From Thermosynechococcus sp. M98_K2018_005 (GTDB lineage Bacteria; Cyanobacteriota; Cyanobacteriia; Thermosynechococcales; Thermosynechococcaceae), in assembly GCF_015295825.1 (NCBI RefSeq), contig NZ_DVEH01000076.1, positions 1 through 62,711 of the forward strand: a DNA stretch of 62,711 bases. Direction: 5' to 3'. Positions 1 to 8,727 of the stretch are shown piece after piece (positions within the stretch are counted from its first letter, which is position 1; each line of letters opens with the position of its first letter). The position numbers and the translations under genes were made by a program. The notes under the pieces were generated by a model. The model was given only the letters and a program-made list of their open reading frames with translations, searched no databases and was not told the DNA's origin.

Positions 1-182
1 CTTCAGCAACTAAAGTTTGGGGCTGCGATGTGACTACTGATGTTGAACGCAAAACAATCAACGCTAGCGCGGAATACCTTACTATCTACGGTCGGATTCC
101 CGCAGGAGGGGACTTAGGGATGCTAGATCAGCTAGTACCTGGTACCTACACTGATATTGTTCAAGTGATTGTCTCCTTCTAG
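1..182 (+). CDS. SCPU-domain (spore coat U) fimbrial subunit, C-terminal part
   Basis: Partial gene entering from the left edge; the frame starts at base 3 and ends with TAG at 180-182. The visible 59 residues include YLTIYGRIPAG, then VPGTYTD and a hydrophobic final strand ending VSF. The same pattern (LTIYGRIPA, then PGLYTDSLRVTIIF) closes the complete SCPU protein at 3199-3678, so this is a paralogous subunit. SCPU proteins are the pilins of archaic chaperone-usher fimbriae such as Csu; they are exported and polymerised by donor-strand exchange. The chaperone gene starts one base after this stop, which indicates one operon. The N-terminus and signal peptide lie outside the window. Confidence 0.8.
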   Translation, partial: SATKVWGCDVTTDVERKTINASAEYLTIYGRIPAGGDLGMLDQLVPGTYTDIVQVIVSF

Positions 183-183
183 C

Positions 184-954
184 ATGCGCTTTCCCTGCGG
201 ATGGCGGCGAGCGCTGCTGGCCGCCGTTATTGCCCTTGGCATAACTTCAAGGGTGGGGGCACAATCCTCAGAATTTTATCTCAATGCGGTGCAGGTATTT
301 CTCTCACCGCGTCAGCGAACGGTATTGTTGACCCTAACCAATACAGGGCAGGTGCCGATTAACTTTGAGATTAGTGTCCGCCGCTGGCAGCAAACCGCCG
401 ACGGTCAAGAGGAGCTAACGGAAAGCGATGGCAATGTCGTGGCTTTCCCCGTCTTGCTGTCGGTACCGCCGGGAGAACAGCGGAGTTTACGCGTTGGGGT
501 ACGGCAACCCGCAACCACGCAGGAGCAAGCTTACCGCCTCTTGGTGACAGAATTGCCCCCGGCCAATGTGCCAGGAACTAAAGGGGCTGCCATTCGCCTT
601 ATCAAGACTCTGAGCCTGCCGGTTTTTGTCCAACCCGCCAATATCCAGCGGCAAGGCGAGATTGTGAATAGTCGCGTCGAAGGGGGCAAATTTAGTTTTG
701 TACTGCGCAATCGTGGCAATGTTCACATTCAAACCCTTGGCTTCACCGTACAGGGGCTGAATGAGCAGGGCAGGATTGTTTTCGAGCGGACGCTAGATTC
801 TGTGTATGTGTTGGCCGATCGCGATCGCCCCTTTAGGAATATTCCTCTGCCGCAGACCAACTGTGCCCAAGTGCGCCAACTCAAAGTACAGTCTGTGGGC
901 ACCAACCCCTCCCTTACGACCGAAATTTCAACTCCCAAAGGCATTTGCGCTTAG
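184..954 (+). CDS. Fimbrial periplasmic chaperone (PapD/CsuC-like)
   Basis: Predicted periplasmic chaperone that binds SCPU subunits and delivers them to the usher. From ATG 184 the protein is 256 residues. It starts with a positively charged, hydrophobic signal peptide ending near GAQS, followed by two immunoglobulin-like halves: strands such as LTLTNTGQVPINFEISVRRWQ and the segment VPPGEQRSLRVGVR that holds the conserved basic residue of the subunit-binding cleft. I chose ATG 184 because upstream codons run into the previous gene and the signal peptide begins here. It is followed by the usher gene in an overlapping frame. Order and neighbours match archaic (sigma) fimbria operons, where a CsuC-type chaperone precedes a CsuD-type usher. 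Confidence 0.85.
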   Translation: MRFPCGWRRALLAAVIALGITSRVGAQSSEFYLNAVQVFLSPRQRTVLLTLTNTGQVPINFEISVRRWQQTADGQEELTESDGNVVAFPVLLSVPPGEQRSLRVGVRQPATTQEQAYRLLVTELPPANVPGTKGAAIRLIKTLSLPVFVQPANIQRQGEIVNSRVEGGKFSFVLRNRGNVHIQTLGFTVQGLNEQGRIVFERTLDSVYVLADRDRPFRNIPLPQTNCAQVRQLKVQSVGTNPSLTTEISTPKGICA

Positions 955-3226
955 TAGCCTCCTGATGGCTGCTCCAGTCTCTGCCCAAGCAGAAGTCTCT
1001 GCCATTTATACCCTTGAGGTCAATCGCGTTACCAAGGGGGATGTGATTGTTTTGGTGCGTGGCGACGATGTGCTTATCCCCTTGCAAGATCTAGTGAATG
1101 CCGGTCTGAGGGAGATTGGCGGTCGCCGCGAAATCATCCAAGGCATTGAGCATGTCTCTTTGCAGTCGTTGGCACCGGAGATGACATTCCAGCGGGATAA
1201 TGCCAACTTAGTGCTACGGTTACAGGTGGGGGCAGCCCAGCTGCCACAAACGGTCATTGACTTTAACCCGCGCAATGAACCGCCGGGGATTCGCTATAGC
1301 CAACCCTTAAGTGCCTACCTCAACTATGGCGTTTTCTGGGATAACTTTGAACAACTGACAGCTGCCAGTGAGGTGGCGATTAGCTTTGGTGGCAATGCCC
1401 TCACCTCAACACTCGGGTTGACTGCCGATGGTAACCTGCAACGGGGACTCACCGCTTTTACATTGAATAATCGGCGCCATCTCACCACTTTGACCTTGGG
1501 GGATGCGTTTATCAGCAGTGACCTGTTGGGGGGGGGTGGCCTTTGGGGCGGCATTGTTTGGGAGCGCAACTTTGGCCTCAGCCCTTACCTGATTCGCCAG
1601 CCCGCCTTTGACTTTCGGGGGGAGGTCCTCACCCCCAGCAGGGCAGAAATTTACTTGAATAATGTGCTAATTCGGCAGGTGACGTTACCGCCGGGGCCGT
1701 TTATTCTCAAAAATTTGCCCACCTTTAGCGGCTTTAATCGCTTGCGGATTGTGGTAACGGATGCTGAGGGCAATCAACGGGTCTTTAGCCGCAATTTTGT
1801 CCAATCGTTTACGTTATTGCGCCCCGGACGATCGGAGTTTATTGTGGCTGCCGGTGCCGAGCGGGAAAATTTTGGCACGGAGAATTTCAGCTACGGAGAT
1901 CAGGGGCAATTTTTGGCGGCCTATCGGCAGGGCGTTTTGAATAACCTGACCCTGGGGGCACGTCTGGAAGGCAATGGCAATCTTTTGAATGCGGGCTTGA
2001 ACCTGAGTACGGCAATTCCCATTGGCACGCTAGATTTGGCGGCGGCGGTGAGTACCACTGAGGGAAAATTGGGGAGTGGGGTTGCTGTCGGCTACTACTA
2101 TCCGGGGCGGGTGGCCCTTGGCGGTGGGGTGCGCCTGCTCAGTGGCAACTATGTCAATACTGGCTTGGCTTTGGGGGACGATCGCCCGCAATTCGAGGGC
2201 TTTGCCAATGTCACCCTGAGTCTGGGGTCGCGGGCAACCATCAGTGGCCAGTACTTTTTTACCAACCCCCGCGATCAAGTGGTGCGGCAACAGGCAACAA
2301 TTCTGGCCCAAGTGCAACTCCGTCGCAATCTCAGTCTATACCTCCAAGGTTCGCGCTTCGTTTCTGGCAGTGATCAGCCAGTGAACCAATTCAGTGTTAC
2401 GTTTAACTACTTTCTGAACAATGCGGTGACAATTAACACCGGCTGGCAGCAACAGGGAAATCAGGGGGTTCCTTTCCTCAATGTCTCGCGATCGCTCCCA
2501 GCGGGCGTCGGCTATGGCTATCAGGGACAGGTGCTTCAGGCCAATGAGCAGGTCTTTGCCAGTGGCAGGTTCTTTTACAATGCCCCTTGGAGCCGCTACC
2601 AAATTGGCTACGCGCAGGCAGGGGATACGGGACAGGCGCAAGTGGTGGTGGAAGGGGGATTCGTCACAATTGGCGGTGAGGTCTTTGCCACACGACCGGT
2701 GCAGGGGAGTTTTGTTTTGGTGGACGTGCCCAATGTGGCGGGTGTGCGCACCTACTTAAGCAATCAGGAAATTGGTCGCACGAATCGTCGCGGTAAAATT
2801 TTGATTCCAGACTTGCTGCCCTACTACGGCAATGCCTTGCGGATTGAGGATCAGGATATTCCCATTGATTTTGCCATTGGCCGCACCGAGCTACTGATTG
2901 CACCGCCTTTTCGTGGGGGAGCGATCGCCCGCTTTGATGTCCGCCCCAGTCGCAACTATGTCGGTCGGGTGGTGATTTTGCGAGGTAGTGAGCGGATCAT
3001 CCCCAATTTGGGACAACTCACCCTAGAACGCGACAAGGAAAAAATCGTATCGCTCCTCTCACCAAGGGGAGAATTTTACTTTGATACCCTAGAAGCAGGA
3101 ACCTACACTGCTGAGGTGGCCTACGAGGAACTGCGCTGTACGTTCCAACTGACATTGCCCCCTAGTGACGATCTCTTTACGGATGTCGGAGAAGTCTCAT
3201 GTTCGCTGCCCGACTTGCCACGATAG
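806..3226 (+). CDS. Outer-membrane fimbrial usher (FimD/CsuD-like)
   Basis: Outer-membrane usher that assembles and secretes SCPU subunits. The protein has a signal-peptide-like stretch (KAFALSSLLMAAPVSAQA), an N-terminal substrate-binding domain, a long beta-rich barrel region with alternating Gly/Asn/aromatic residues, a plug-like insert (LTPSRAEIYLNNVLIRQV) and C-terminal domains with FRGGAIARFDV and a Cys pair. At about 800 residues or slightly fewer it has normal usher length. The start is uncertain: ATG 806 and GTG 863 both lie inside the chaperone gene in another frame, while ATG 965 would leave almost no signal peptide. None has a strong Shine-Dalgarno, so translation probably depends on the upstream gene. 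Its end overlaps the next SCPU gene by 28 bases. Confidence 0.85.
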   Translation: MCWPIAIAPLGIFLCRRPTVPKCANSKYSLWAPTPPLRPKFQLPKAFALSSLLMAAPVSAQAEVSAIYTLEVNRVTKGDVIVLVRGDDVLIPLQDLVNAGLREIGGRREIIQGIEHVSLQSLAPEMTFQRDNANLVLRLQVGAAQLPQTVIDFNPRNEPPGIRYSQPLSAYLNYGVFWDNFEQLTAASEVAISFGGNALTSTLGLTADGNLQRGLTAFTLNNRRHLTTLTLGDAFISSDLLGGGGLWGGIVWERNFGLSPYLIRQPAFDFRGEVLTPSRAEIYLNNVLIRQVTLPPGPFILKNLPTFSGFNRLRIVVTDAEGNQRVFSRNFVQSFTLLRPGRSEFIVAAGAERENFGTENFSYGDQGQFLAAYRQGVLNNLTLGARLEGNGNLLNAGLNLSTAIPIGTLDLAAAVSTTEGKLGSGVAVGYYYPGRVALGGGVRLLSGNYVNTGLALGDDRPQFEGFANVTLSLGSRATISGQYFFTNPRDQVVRQQATILAQVQLRRNLSLYLQGSRFVSGSDQPVNQFSVTFNYFLNNAVTINTGWQQQGNQGVPFLNVSRSLPAGVGYGYQGQVLQANEQVFASGRFFYNAPWSRYQIGYAQAGDTGQAQVVVEGGFVTIGGEVFATRPVQGSFVLVDVPNVAGVRTYLSNQEIGRTNRRGKILIPDLLPYYGNALRIEDQDIPIDFAIGRTELLIAPPFRGGAIARFDVRPSRNYVGRVVILRGSERIIPNLGQLTLERDKEKIVSLLSPRGEFYFDTLEAGTYTAEVAYEELRCTFQLTLPPSDDLFTDVGEVSCSLPDLPR
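2921..2928. repeat. Example of the dispersed HIP1 octamer GCGATCGC
   Basis: HIP1 octamers recur in genes and spacers throughout (also for example 24615-24622 and 24664-24671). They are typical of many cyanobacterial genomes and overlap the GATC methylation site. I did not count them all. Confidence 0.9.
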
Positions 3227-3678
3227 GATGCATCACTGGCCTTAGTTGCCTTGGCGGTTGGGTAGCCGCCCAGGCTCAGGGGGCCGGTTGTCAGTTTCAA
3301 AGTGTGACCGGGTTGAACTTTGGTAGCTATGATCCTTTTTCGCCAGTTCCCCTAGATACGACTGGTCAAGTCCAGTTTGTCTGTGTGGGTGGCTTTAATA
3401 TCCGCTCCGTAACGGTTCAACTGAGTCAAGGGAGCAGCAATAGTTTTACACCGCGGCAAATGAGCAGTGGGAGCGATCGCCTGAACTATAACCTTTACCT
3501 CGATGCCAACCGCAGCATTATTTGGGGCGATGGCACTGGGGGCACCCAGCAACGGGGGCCTTTTATTCCCGGCAACAATGTCCTCAATACGCTGACGATC
3601 TACGGTCGCATTCCTGCCCAGCAGTGGGTTGCCCCTGGCCTTTACACTGATTCGTTGCGGGTGACGATTATTTTTTGA
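3199..3678 (+). CDS. SCPU-domain fimbrial subunit (probable tip or minor pilin)
   Basis: Secreted single-domain SCPU protein of 159 residues. Residues 1-27 form a signal peptide ending near AQAQG. The mature part starts GCQFQSV, has a second cysteine at QFVCVGG that would form the usual subunit disulfide, and ends in the hydrophobic strand SLRVTIIF. The ATG lies 28 bases inside the usher gene, so the two are translationally coupled. In Csu-type operons the last SCPU gene after the usher encodes the tip adhesin; this one is only one domain long, so it may be a minor pilin instead. The family and export are clear, the exact position in the fimbria is inferred. Confidence 0.8.
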   Translation: MFAARLATIGCITGLSCLGGWVAAQAQGAGCQFQSVTGLNFGSYDPFSPVPLDTTGQVQFVCVGGFNIRSVTVQLSQGSSNSFTPRQMSSGSDRLNYNLYLDANRSIIWGDGTGGTQQRGPFIPGNNVLNTLTIYGRIPAQQWVAPGLYTDSLRVTIIF

Positions 3679-3692
3679 TGTTTTAGAGGCGT

Positions 3693-3926
3693 CTAGGGGG
3701 GTGGGTTGAGTCGCGCTACCAACGTTTCAGGATGCAGCGCTGAGAGAACGACAATCTCCCCATCCAAGACCAGTACGGCACGCGTCCGCCGCCCGTGGGT
3801 GGCGTCAATGAGGTGATGATGCTCCCGTGCTTCGAGAATCAGGCGTTTAATCGGGGCAGAGTCGGGGCTGACGATCGCCAGCAGTCGCTGCGGCGAGACA
3901 TAGTTGCCAAAACCAATGTTTAGCAT
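3693..3926 (-). CDS. remA: RemA/DUF370 family regulator
   Basis: A 77-residue protein of the RemA (DUF370) family: it begins [10 protein letters not shown] and carries [24 protein letters not shown] and VLSALHPET, the family's most conserved blocks. In Bacillus, RemA binds DNA in multimers and activates biofilm-matrix operons; the cyanobacterial role is not established. Length is normal for the family. Its ATG overlaps the carB stop in the string ATGCTAA (seven shared bases), so the two are translationally coupled on the minus strand. It converges with the fimbria operon, with only 14 bases between stops and no clear terminator. Confidence 0.9.
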   Translation of the reverse strand: MLNIGFGNYVSPQRLLAIVSPDSAPIKRLILEAREHHHLIDATHGRRTRAVLVLDGEIVVLSALHPETLVARLNPPP

Positions 3927-6900
3927 TCCGCCCGATGGTAGTCCTGAAGTGCCCGTACCCCGAGGGTTGAGGTTTGCAGGGTTTTAATGGCGGCAGCCGT
4001 CGCCTTGGCACCAGCGATCGTCGTCACAATCGGAATCTTGTAGGCAAGGGCAGTGCGACGAATCAATTGGGCATCAGTACGGGCTTCTTGACCCGAAGGT
4101 GTATTCAGAATCAGGTGAATCTGCTCATTTTTGATGGCATCGAGGACATGGGGACGCCCTTCATGGAGCTTGAGGATGAGTTCAATATTGCTCAGACCCG
4201 CCTCGAGCAGAGCATTGCGGGTTCCTTCGGTGGCAATAATCCGAAAGCCGAGAGACTGCAACTCCTGGACCACGGGCACAATCGCTGGCTTGTCGCGATC
4301 GCTCATCGACACAAAAACGGTTCCCTTCAAAGGTAACTTTTGATTGGCCGCCAGTTGAGACTTGGCATAGGCAGCACCAAAGGTCATATCAATCCCCATC
4401 GCCTCACCGGTGGAGCGCATCTCGGGCCCTAGCACCGTATCGGTACCGGCAAATTTTTCAAAGGGCAGAACCGCTTCCTTGACAGCAACATGGTTGGGAA
4501 TCTTCTCATCGAGGAAGTTGAGTTCCGCGAGGGTTTTGCCTGACATTAGCCGGGCAGCAATTTTAGCAAGGGGAATGCCGATCGCCTTGGAGACAAAGGG
4601 CACCGTACGGGATGCCCGCGGGTTGGCCTCCAAAATATAGACCTGCTCCCCTTGTACCGCCAGTTGTAGGTTCATCAGCCCCACCACTTTGAGTGCCTTG
4701 GCAAGGGCAATACTCCACCTGCGAATGGTCTCCAACACGGTAGGAGAGAGGGATTGGGTGGGCAGGCTACAGGCAGAATCCCCAGAGTGAATCCCTGCTT
4801 GTTCGATGTGTTCCATAATCCCGCCAATCACCACGGTACCGGTGGCATCAGCAATGGCATCCACATCCACTTCAATGGCGTTTTCCAGATACTTATCAAT
4901 GAGAATCGGTCGCTCTGGCTCCACCTGCACCGCTTCGTTCATATAGCGTTCCAGTTCGGCATCGGAATAGACAATTTCCATGGCACGACCGCCGAGCACA
5001 TAACTGGGGCGCACGACCACGGGGTAGCTAATGCGCTGGGCAATACTCAGGGCTTCGGCATAACTGCGAGCAGTGCCATTGGGGGGTTGGGGGATATTCA
5101 GCTCCCGCAAAATTTTCTCAAAGCGTTCGCGGTCTTCGGCAATATCAATGGAGTCAGGGGAGGTGCCCCAGATTTGCGTTCCGAGGCGATCGCCATGGGT
5201 TTCGAGGTACTGCTGGAGGGGTAAGGCGAGTTTCAGCGGCGTTTGACCGCCAAACTGAATAATGATGCCAACGGGGCGCTCCACCTCAATAATGTTGAGG
5301 ACATCCTCCTTAGTCAGGGGTTCAAAGTAGAGGCGATCGCTGGTGTCGTAGTCAGTGGAAACCGTTTCAGGGTTGGAGTTGACCATGATGGTTTCATAGC
5401 CATCGGCCCGCAGCGCGTAGGAAGCATGGCAGCAGCAGTAATCAAATTCAATCCCTTGGCCAATGCGGTTCGGCCCTGAGCCAAGAATCATGACCCGAGG
5501 CTTGCGGTGGGGCAGCACTTCCGATTGCGGGGGCAGTAATTCAACATCACCGGTATCGGGGTTAATTTGCTCTACAGGTCGCTCATAGGCGGAGTAGTAG
5601 TAGGGGGTATAGGCCTCAAACTCGGCGGCACAGGTGTCCACGGTTTTATAGACGGGAGCAACACCGAGGGATTGGCGATAGGCACGCACCTGATCATCGG
5701 TGGTTTTGGTGGCGTAGGCAATTTGGGCATCACTAAAGCCCTGTTGTTTCACCCGCCAGAGATCATCGGCAGTGAGTTGCTCTAGTTTGCTGCGCTTGAG
5801 GAATTTTTCCGTTTCTAGGAGTCCCTGCATCTGCCGCAGGAACCACGGATCAATGGCCGTCAGTTCGTAAACCTCCTCAACGGTCATCCCCAAAAGGAAG
5901 GCGTGGCGAATGGCAAAGATGCGATCGGGATTGGGGGTGCGCAGTTTCCCCCGCAGTTGTTCAAGGCTAGGGAGTTTTTCAGGGCGATCGCACCCCCAGC
6001 CGGCGCGTCCTGTTTCCAGCGATCGCAGGGCTTTTTGCAGTGACTCTTGGAATGTGCGGCCAATGGCCATTGCTTCACCCACGGACTTCATTTGGGTGGT
6101 CAGGACTGGCTGGGAGCCGGGAAACTTCTCAAAGGCAAAGCGGGGAATTTTGGTGACCACATAGTCAATGGTGGGTTCAAAGCTGGCGGGTGTTTTCTTG
6201 GTAATGTCGTTGGGGATTTCGGGCAGCGTGTAGCCCACGGCCAATTTCGCCGCCATTTTGGCAATGGGGAAGCCGGTTGCCTTAGAAGCGAGTGCTGAGG
6301 AGCGTGAGACGCGGGGATTCATTTCAATGACGATCACTTCCCCCGTTTCCGGGTTAACGGCAAACTGAATGTTCGAGCCGCCGGTTTCCACACCAATTTC
6401 CCGAATGATCTTGATCGCGGCATCCCGCAGCCGCTGGTATTCTTTGTCCGTCAGGGTTTGGGCGGGGGCAACGGTGATTGAGTCGCCGGTGTGGATCCCC
6501 ATGGGGTCGAGGTTCTCAATGGAGCAGATGATGACCACGTTATCGGCCATGTCCCGCATCACTTCCAGCTCGTATTCTTTCCAGCCAATCAGGGACTGCT
6601 CAATGAGGATTTGTGAGACAGGACTGGCCTCGAGACCCGCAGCGGCAATTTCTTCAAATTCCTCTTGGTTGTAGGCAATGCCGCCCCCAGTGCCCCCTAG
6701 GGTAAAGGCGGGGCGAATAATCAGGGGATAAACCCCAATCTCTTGGGCGATCGCCCGGGCCTCTTCGAGGGTATTGGCCAAGCCAGAGGGACACACCCCC
6801 ACACCAATTCGCTGCATTGCCTCCTTAAAGAGCTTGCGATCCTCGGCCATCTCAATGGCTGGCAACTTAGCCCCAATCAGTTCCACCCCATAGCGATCGA

Positions 6901-7222
6901 GAACCCCCGATTTTGACAGTGCTACCGCCAAGTTCAGGGCAGTTTGTCCCCCCATTGTGGGCAGTAGGGCATCGGGGCGTTCGGCGGCAATCACCTTTTC
7001 CACCATTTCCGGGGTGAGGGGCTCAATGTAGGTGCGATTGGCGGTCTCAGGATCCGTCATGATTGTGGCGGGGTTAGAGTTAATCAGGATCACCTCGTAC
7101 CCTTCCTCGCGCAAAGCCTTACAGGCTTGGGTTCCCGAATAGTCAAATTCACAAGCCTGGCCAATGACAATGGGACCCGAACCAATAATGAGAATCTTTG
7201 AAATATCAGTACGACGAGGCAT
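3920..7222 (-). CDS. carB: Carbamoyl-phosphate synthase large subunit
   Basis: Makes carbamoyl phosphate from bicarbonate, ATP and ammonia supplied by CarA, for arginine and pyrimidine synthesis in the cytoplasm. The 1100-residue protein starts [20 protein letters not shown] and has the duplicated ATP-grasp architecture: a first half with GACEFDY-like and [12 protein letters not shown] motifs, a second with [15 protein letters not shown] and EANPRASRT, then a C-terminal MGS-like regulatory domain ([17 protein letters not shown]). I chose ATG 7222 because the 28 upstream codons in frame have no family similarity. carA is not in the window. The gene is coupled to remA by overlap. Confidence 0.97.
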   Translation of the reverse strand: MPRRTDISKILIIGSGPIVIGQACEFDYSGTQACKALREEGYEVILINSNPATIMTDPETANRTYIEPLTPEMVEKVIAAERPDALLPTMGGQTALNLAVALSKSGVLDRYGVELIGAKLPAIEMAEDRKLFKEAMQRIGVGVCPSGLANTLEEARAIAQEIGVYPLIIRPAFTLGGTGGGIAYNQEEFEEIAAAGLEASPVSQILIEQSLIGWKEYELEVMRDMADNVVIICSIENLDPMGIHTGDSITVAPAQTLTDKEYQRLRDAAIKIIREIGVETGGSNIQFAVNPETGEVIVIEMNPRVSRSSALASKATGFPIAKMAAKLAVGYTLPEIPNDITKKTPASFEPTIDYVVTKIPRFAFEKFPGSQPVLTTQMKSVGEAMAIGRTFQESLQKALRSLETGRAGWGCDRPEKLPSLEQLRGKLRTPNPDRIFAIRHAFLLGMTVEEVYELTAIDPWFLRQMQGLLETEKFLKRSKLEQLTADDLWRVKQQGFSDAQIAYATKTTDDQVRAYRQSLGVAPVYKTVDTCAAEFEAYTPYYYSAYERPVEQINPDTGDVELLPPQSEVLPHRKPRVMILGSGPNRIGQGIEFDYCCCHASYALRADGYETIMVNSNPETVSTDYDTSDRLYFEPLTKEDVLNIIEVERPVGIIIQFGGQTPLKLALPLQQYLETHGDRLGTQIWGTSPDSIDIAEDRERFEKILRELNIPQPPNGTARSYAEALSIAQRISYPVVVRPSYVLGGRAMEIVYSDAELERYMNEAVQVEPERPILIDKYLENAIEVDVDAIADATGTVVIGGIMEHIEQAGIHSGDSACSLPTQSLSPTVLETIRRWSIALAKALKVVGLMNLQLAVQGEQVYILEANPRASRTVPFVSKAIGIPLAKIAARLMSGKTLAELNFLDEKIPNHVAVKEAVLPFEKFAGTDTVLGPEMRSTGEAMGIDMTFGAAYAKSQLAANQKLPLKGTVFVSMSDRDKPAIVPVVQELQSLGFRIIATEGTRNALLEAGLSNIELILKLHEGRPHVLDAIKNEQIHLILNTPSGQEARTDAQLIRRTALAYKIPIVTTIAGAKATAAAIKTLQTSTLGVRALQDYHRAEC

Positions 7223-7378
7223 AGGGACAACGCAGCCAAATAGTTTGAATAACGCCTTTCCTATCCTACACTTCCGCCTGCGATCGCGCCTGTCCTCCCC
7301 TGTCAAGAATGACTAACTGAGAAGCCTTTGGGACAGTCAGTGTTAGGGTTTACTCACATTGCAATTGGTGGAGCTTTA

Positions 7379-7633
7379 ATGTCAAAAAAAACTCACGTAC
7401 GTCTGAAGGTCTTTCAACGCTCCCTAACTTTAGAGGTGATTCTCTGCATTATTGCCGGCACGATTTTGCTGGGCATTGCCCCCTGTACAGCGATGGTACT
7501 GATGTGGGGGTTAGGGACTGACGTTGGTGATGGTGGCATCGCCACAGGAATTACCGCCTCAATTCGGGTTAGGTGTGGCAGATCCAGAACGCACCGCTGC
7601 CAGGGTTTCCGCTTGGTAGATTGTTCCTGTTGA
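7379..7633 (+). pseudogene. Relic of an ACR3-type arsenite efflux permease
   Basis: Short reading frame starting MSKKTHVRLKVFQRSLTLEV behind a good ribosome-binding site (GGTGGAG). It carries ILLGIAPCTAMVLMW, which resembles the membrane motif AILLGAAPCTAMVFVW of ACR3 arsenite/H+ antiporters, including the transport cysteine. In a full ACR3 protein of about 350 residues this motif lies near residue 130; here it directly follows a first membrane segment, so most of the N-terminal half looks deleted. After about 50 residues the frame runs antisense into the minor-pilin gene and loses similarity. I read it as a decayed gene; a small functional membrane protein remains possible. Confidence 0.5.
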
Positions 7634-8209
7634 CTCCACCAAACCGGCAATGCACAACTTGACGTTGCGGTTATGCTGCACAAAAACCCGAAATCCGCCC
7701 TTGTTGGTGCCACTATCTGTCGCGCCGGACAAGGGATTGGTGCAGTTGGGACTCGTGTTGGCAATGCCATCAATCAACGCATTGGGAGTAGCGTCACCAA
7801 TTTTTTGGCGATAGAGAATCATCGGGCCTCGCCACACCACATTACTCGTCTTGGGGCGGGTGTAATAGGCCACACGGGTTGTACTGGCCAAAGTGCCGTT
7901 TTCCTGCTCCTCGAGGTTATCCGCTGGTTTTTCAACAAACATCACCAATTGGTAACCCCCACTGGGAATTGTCCAGTTTGGGGGTGCCGTTGTTGAAATA
8001 CGGATTGCTGAGCGAATATCATCGGAGATAAAGTCGAGGGCACGGCTCAGGTTCATGCGGGTAATTGCCTGCTCTTCAATACGGCGATTGTTTTGCAGAA
8101 TGACCACCATTGCCCAACCACTCATGGCCACAACAATACCGCCAACGGCAGCCGCCACTAGTAACTCCGTCAGTGTAAAGCCGCGATTACTTCTGCGCCA
8201 GTCCTGCAT
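7559..8209 (-). CDS. Minor pilin, PilW/PulJ-like prepilin
   Basis: Type IV pilin-like protein of 216 residues. It has a short basic leader, the prepilin peptidase site RG/FTLTE with Glu5, and a hydrophobic helix (about residues 12-35) that continues into an amphipathic helix (MNLSRALDFISDDIRSAI), as in PilW/GspJ minor pilins. The globular C-terminal part has two cysteines and ends in a polar tail. It is the last gene of the four-gene minor-pilin operon, 11 bases after the FimT-like gene. Minor pilins prime pilus assembly and in several cyanobacteria are needed for DNA uptake. The exact subclass is inferred from order and size. Confidence 0.8.
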   Translation of the reverse strand: MQDWRRSNRGFTLTELLVAAAVGGIVVAMSGWAMVVILQNNRRIEEQAITRMNLSRALDFISDDIRSAIRISTTAPPNWTIPSGGYQLVMFVEKPADNLEEQENGTLASTTRVAYYTRPKTSNVVWRGPMILYRQKIGDATPNALIDGIANTSPNCTNPLSGATDSGTNKGGFRVFVQHNRNVKLCIAGLVESTGTIYQAETLAAVRSGSATPNPN

Positions 8210-8220
8210 CTCCCTGCTCC

Positions 8221-8727
8221 TTAATTGCGCGCTTGACAGTTATCGGCAGTTGTGCCTGTGGTGTCGCTTTCTCGATAGTTGCCCGTGCGCATAATCCCCA
8301 AGCCCAAAGACACTACCAAACAGCGTTGAAGCGTCGGTATACTAGTGGAGGAAAGAACAATCGTGCCCGTACTACTGGTGCGTCCCTGAAAGCCAAACCG
8401 TATAGACTCAGTACCCGTTCCTCGACGCAGGGTTACATTTTCCAGTTGGCGGGGGCCATTGGGCAGACATTGGGGTGGATTGCCCACGATAGTGGGATTG
8501 ATGCCTGTGTTAATCGTCACTCGACAGGCTTGGTTGCGGCGCATTGCCTCCCGCTGTCCTTCCCGCAGTGCCCCCTCTAGGCTTTCGAGGGCTTGGTTGA
8601 CTCGCTGCGTTTCCAGCCAATACAGAAAGCTTGGAATGAGAGCCACCGCTAAAATAGCTGCCACCGTTAGAACAATCAGGATTTCAATCAGGGTCATGCC
8701 CTGCTCACGGACAGCGGAAAAACGCAT
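8221..8727 (-). CDS. Minor pilin, FimT/GspH-like prepilin
   Basis: Prepilin of 168 residues from ATG 8727 (MRFSAVREQ), with cleavage site QG/MTLIE and Glu5 and a hydrophobic helix LIEILIVLTVAAILAVALIPSF. This is followed by ALESLEGALREGQREAMRRNQ, the helix typical of FimT/GspH pseudopilins. An earlier in-frame start at 8757 would add ten residues without family support. FimT-class minor pilins bind DNA in some competent bacteria; that role is only inferred here. The gene overlaps the end of the upstream PilV-like gene by 23 bases, so translation is probably coupled. Confidence 0.82.
   Translation of the reverse strand: MRFSAVREQGMTLIEILIVLTVAAILAVALIPSFLYWLETQRVNQALESLEGALREGQREAMRRNQACRVTINTGINPTIVGNPPQCLPNGPRQLENVTLRRGTGTESIRFGFQGRTSSTGTIVLSSTSIPTLQRCLVVSLGLGIMRTGNYRESDTTGTTADNCQARN

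Noticed and set aside
4754-5224. Long open frames antisense to carB
   Set aside because: They mirror a strongly conserved enzyme and show no domain of their own; GC-rich genes often give such frames.
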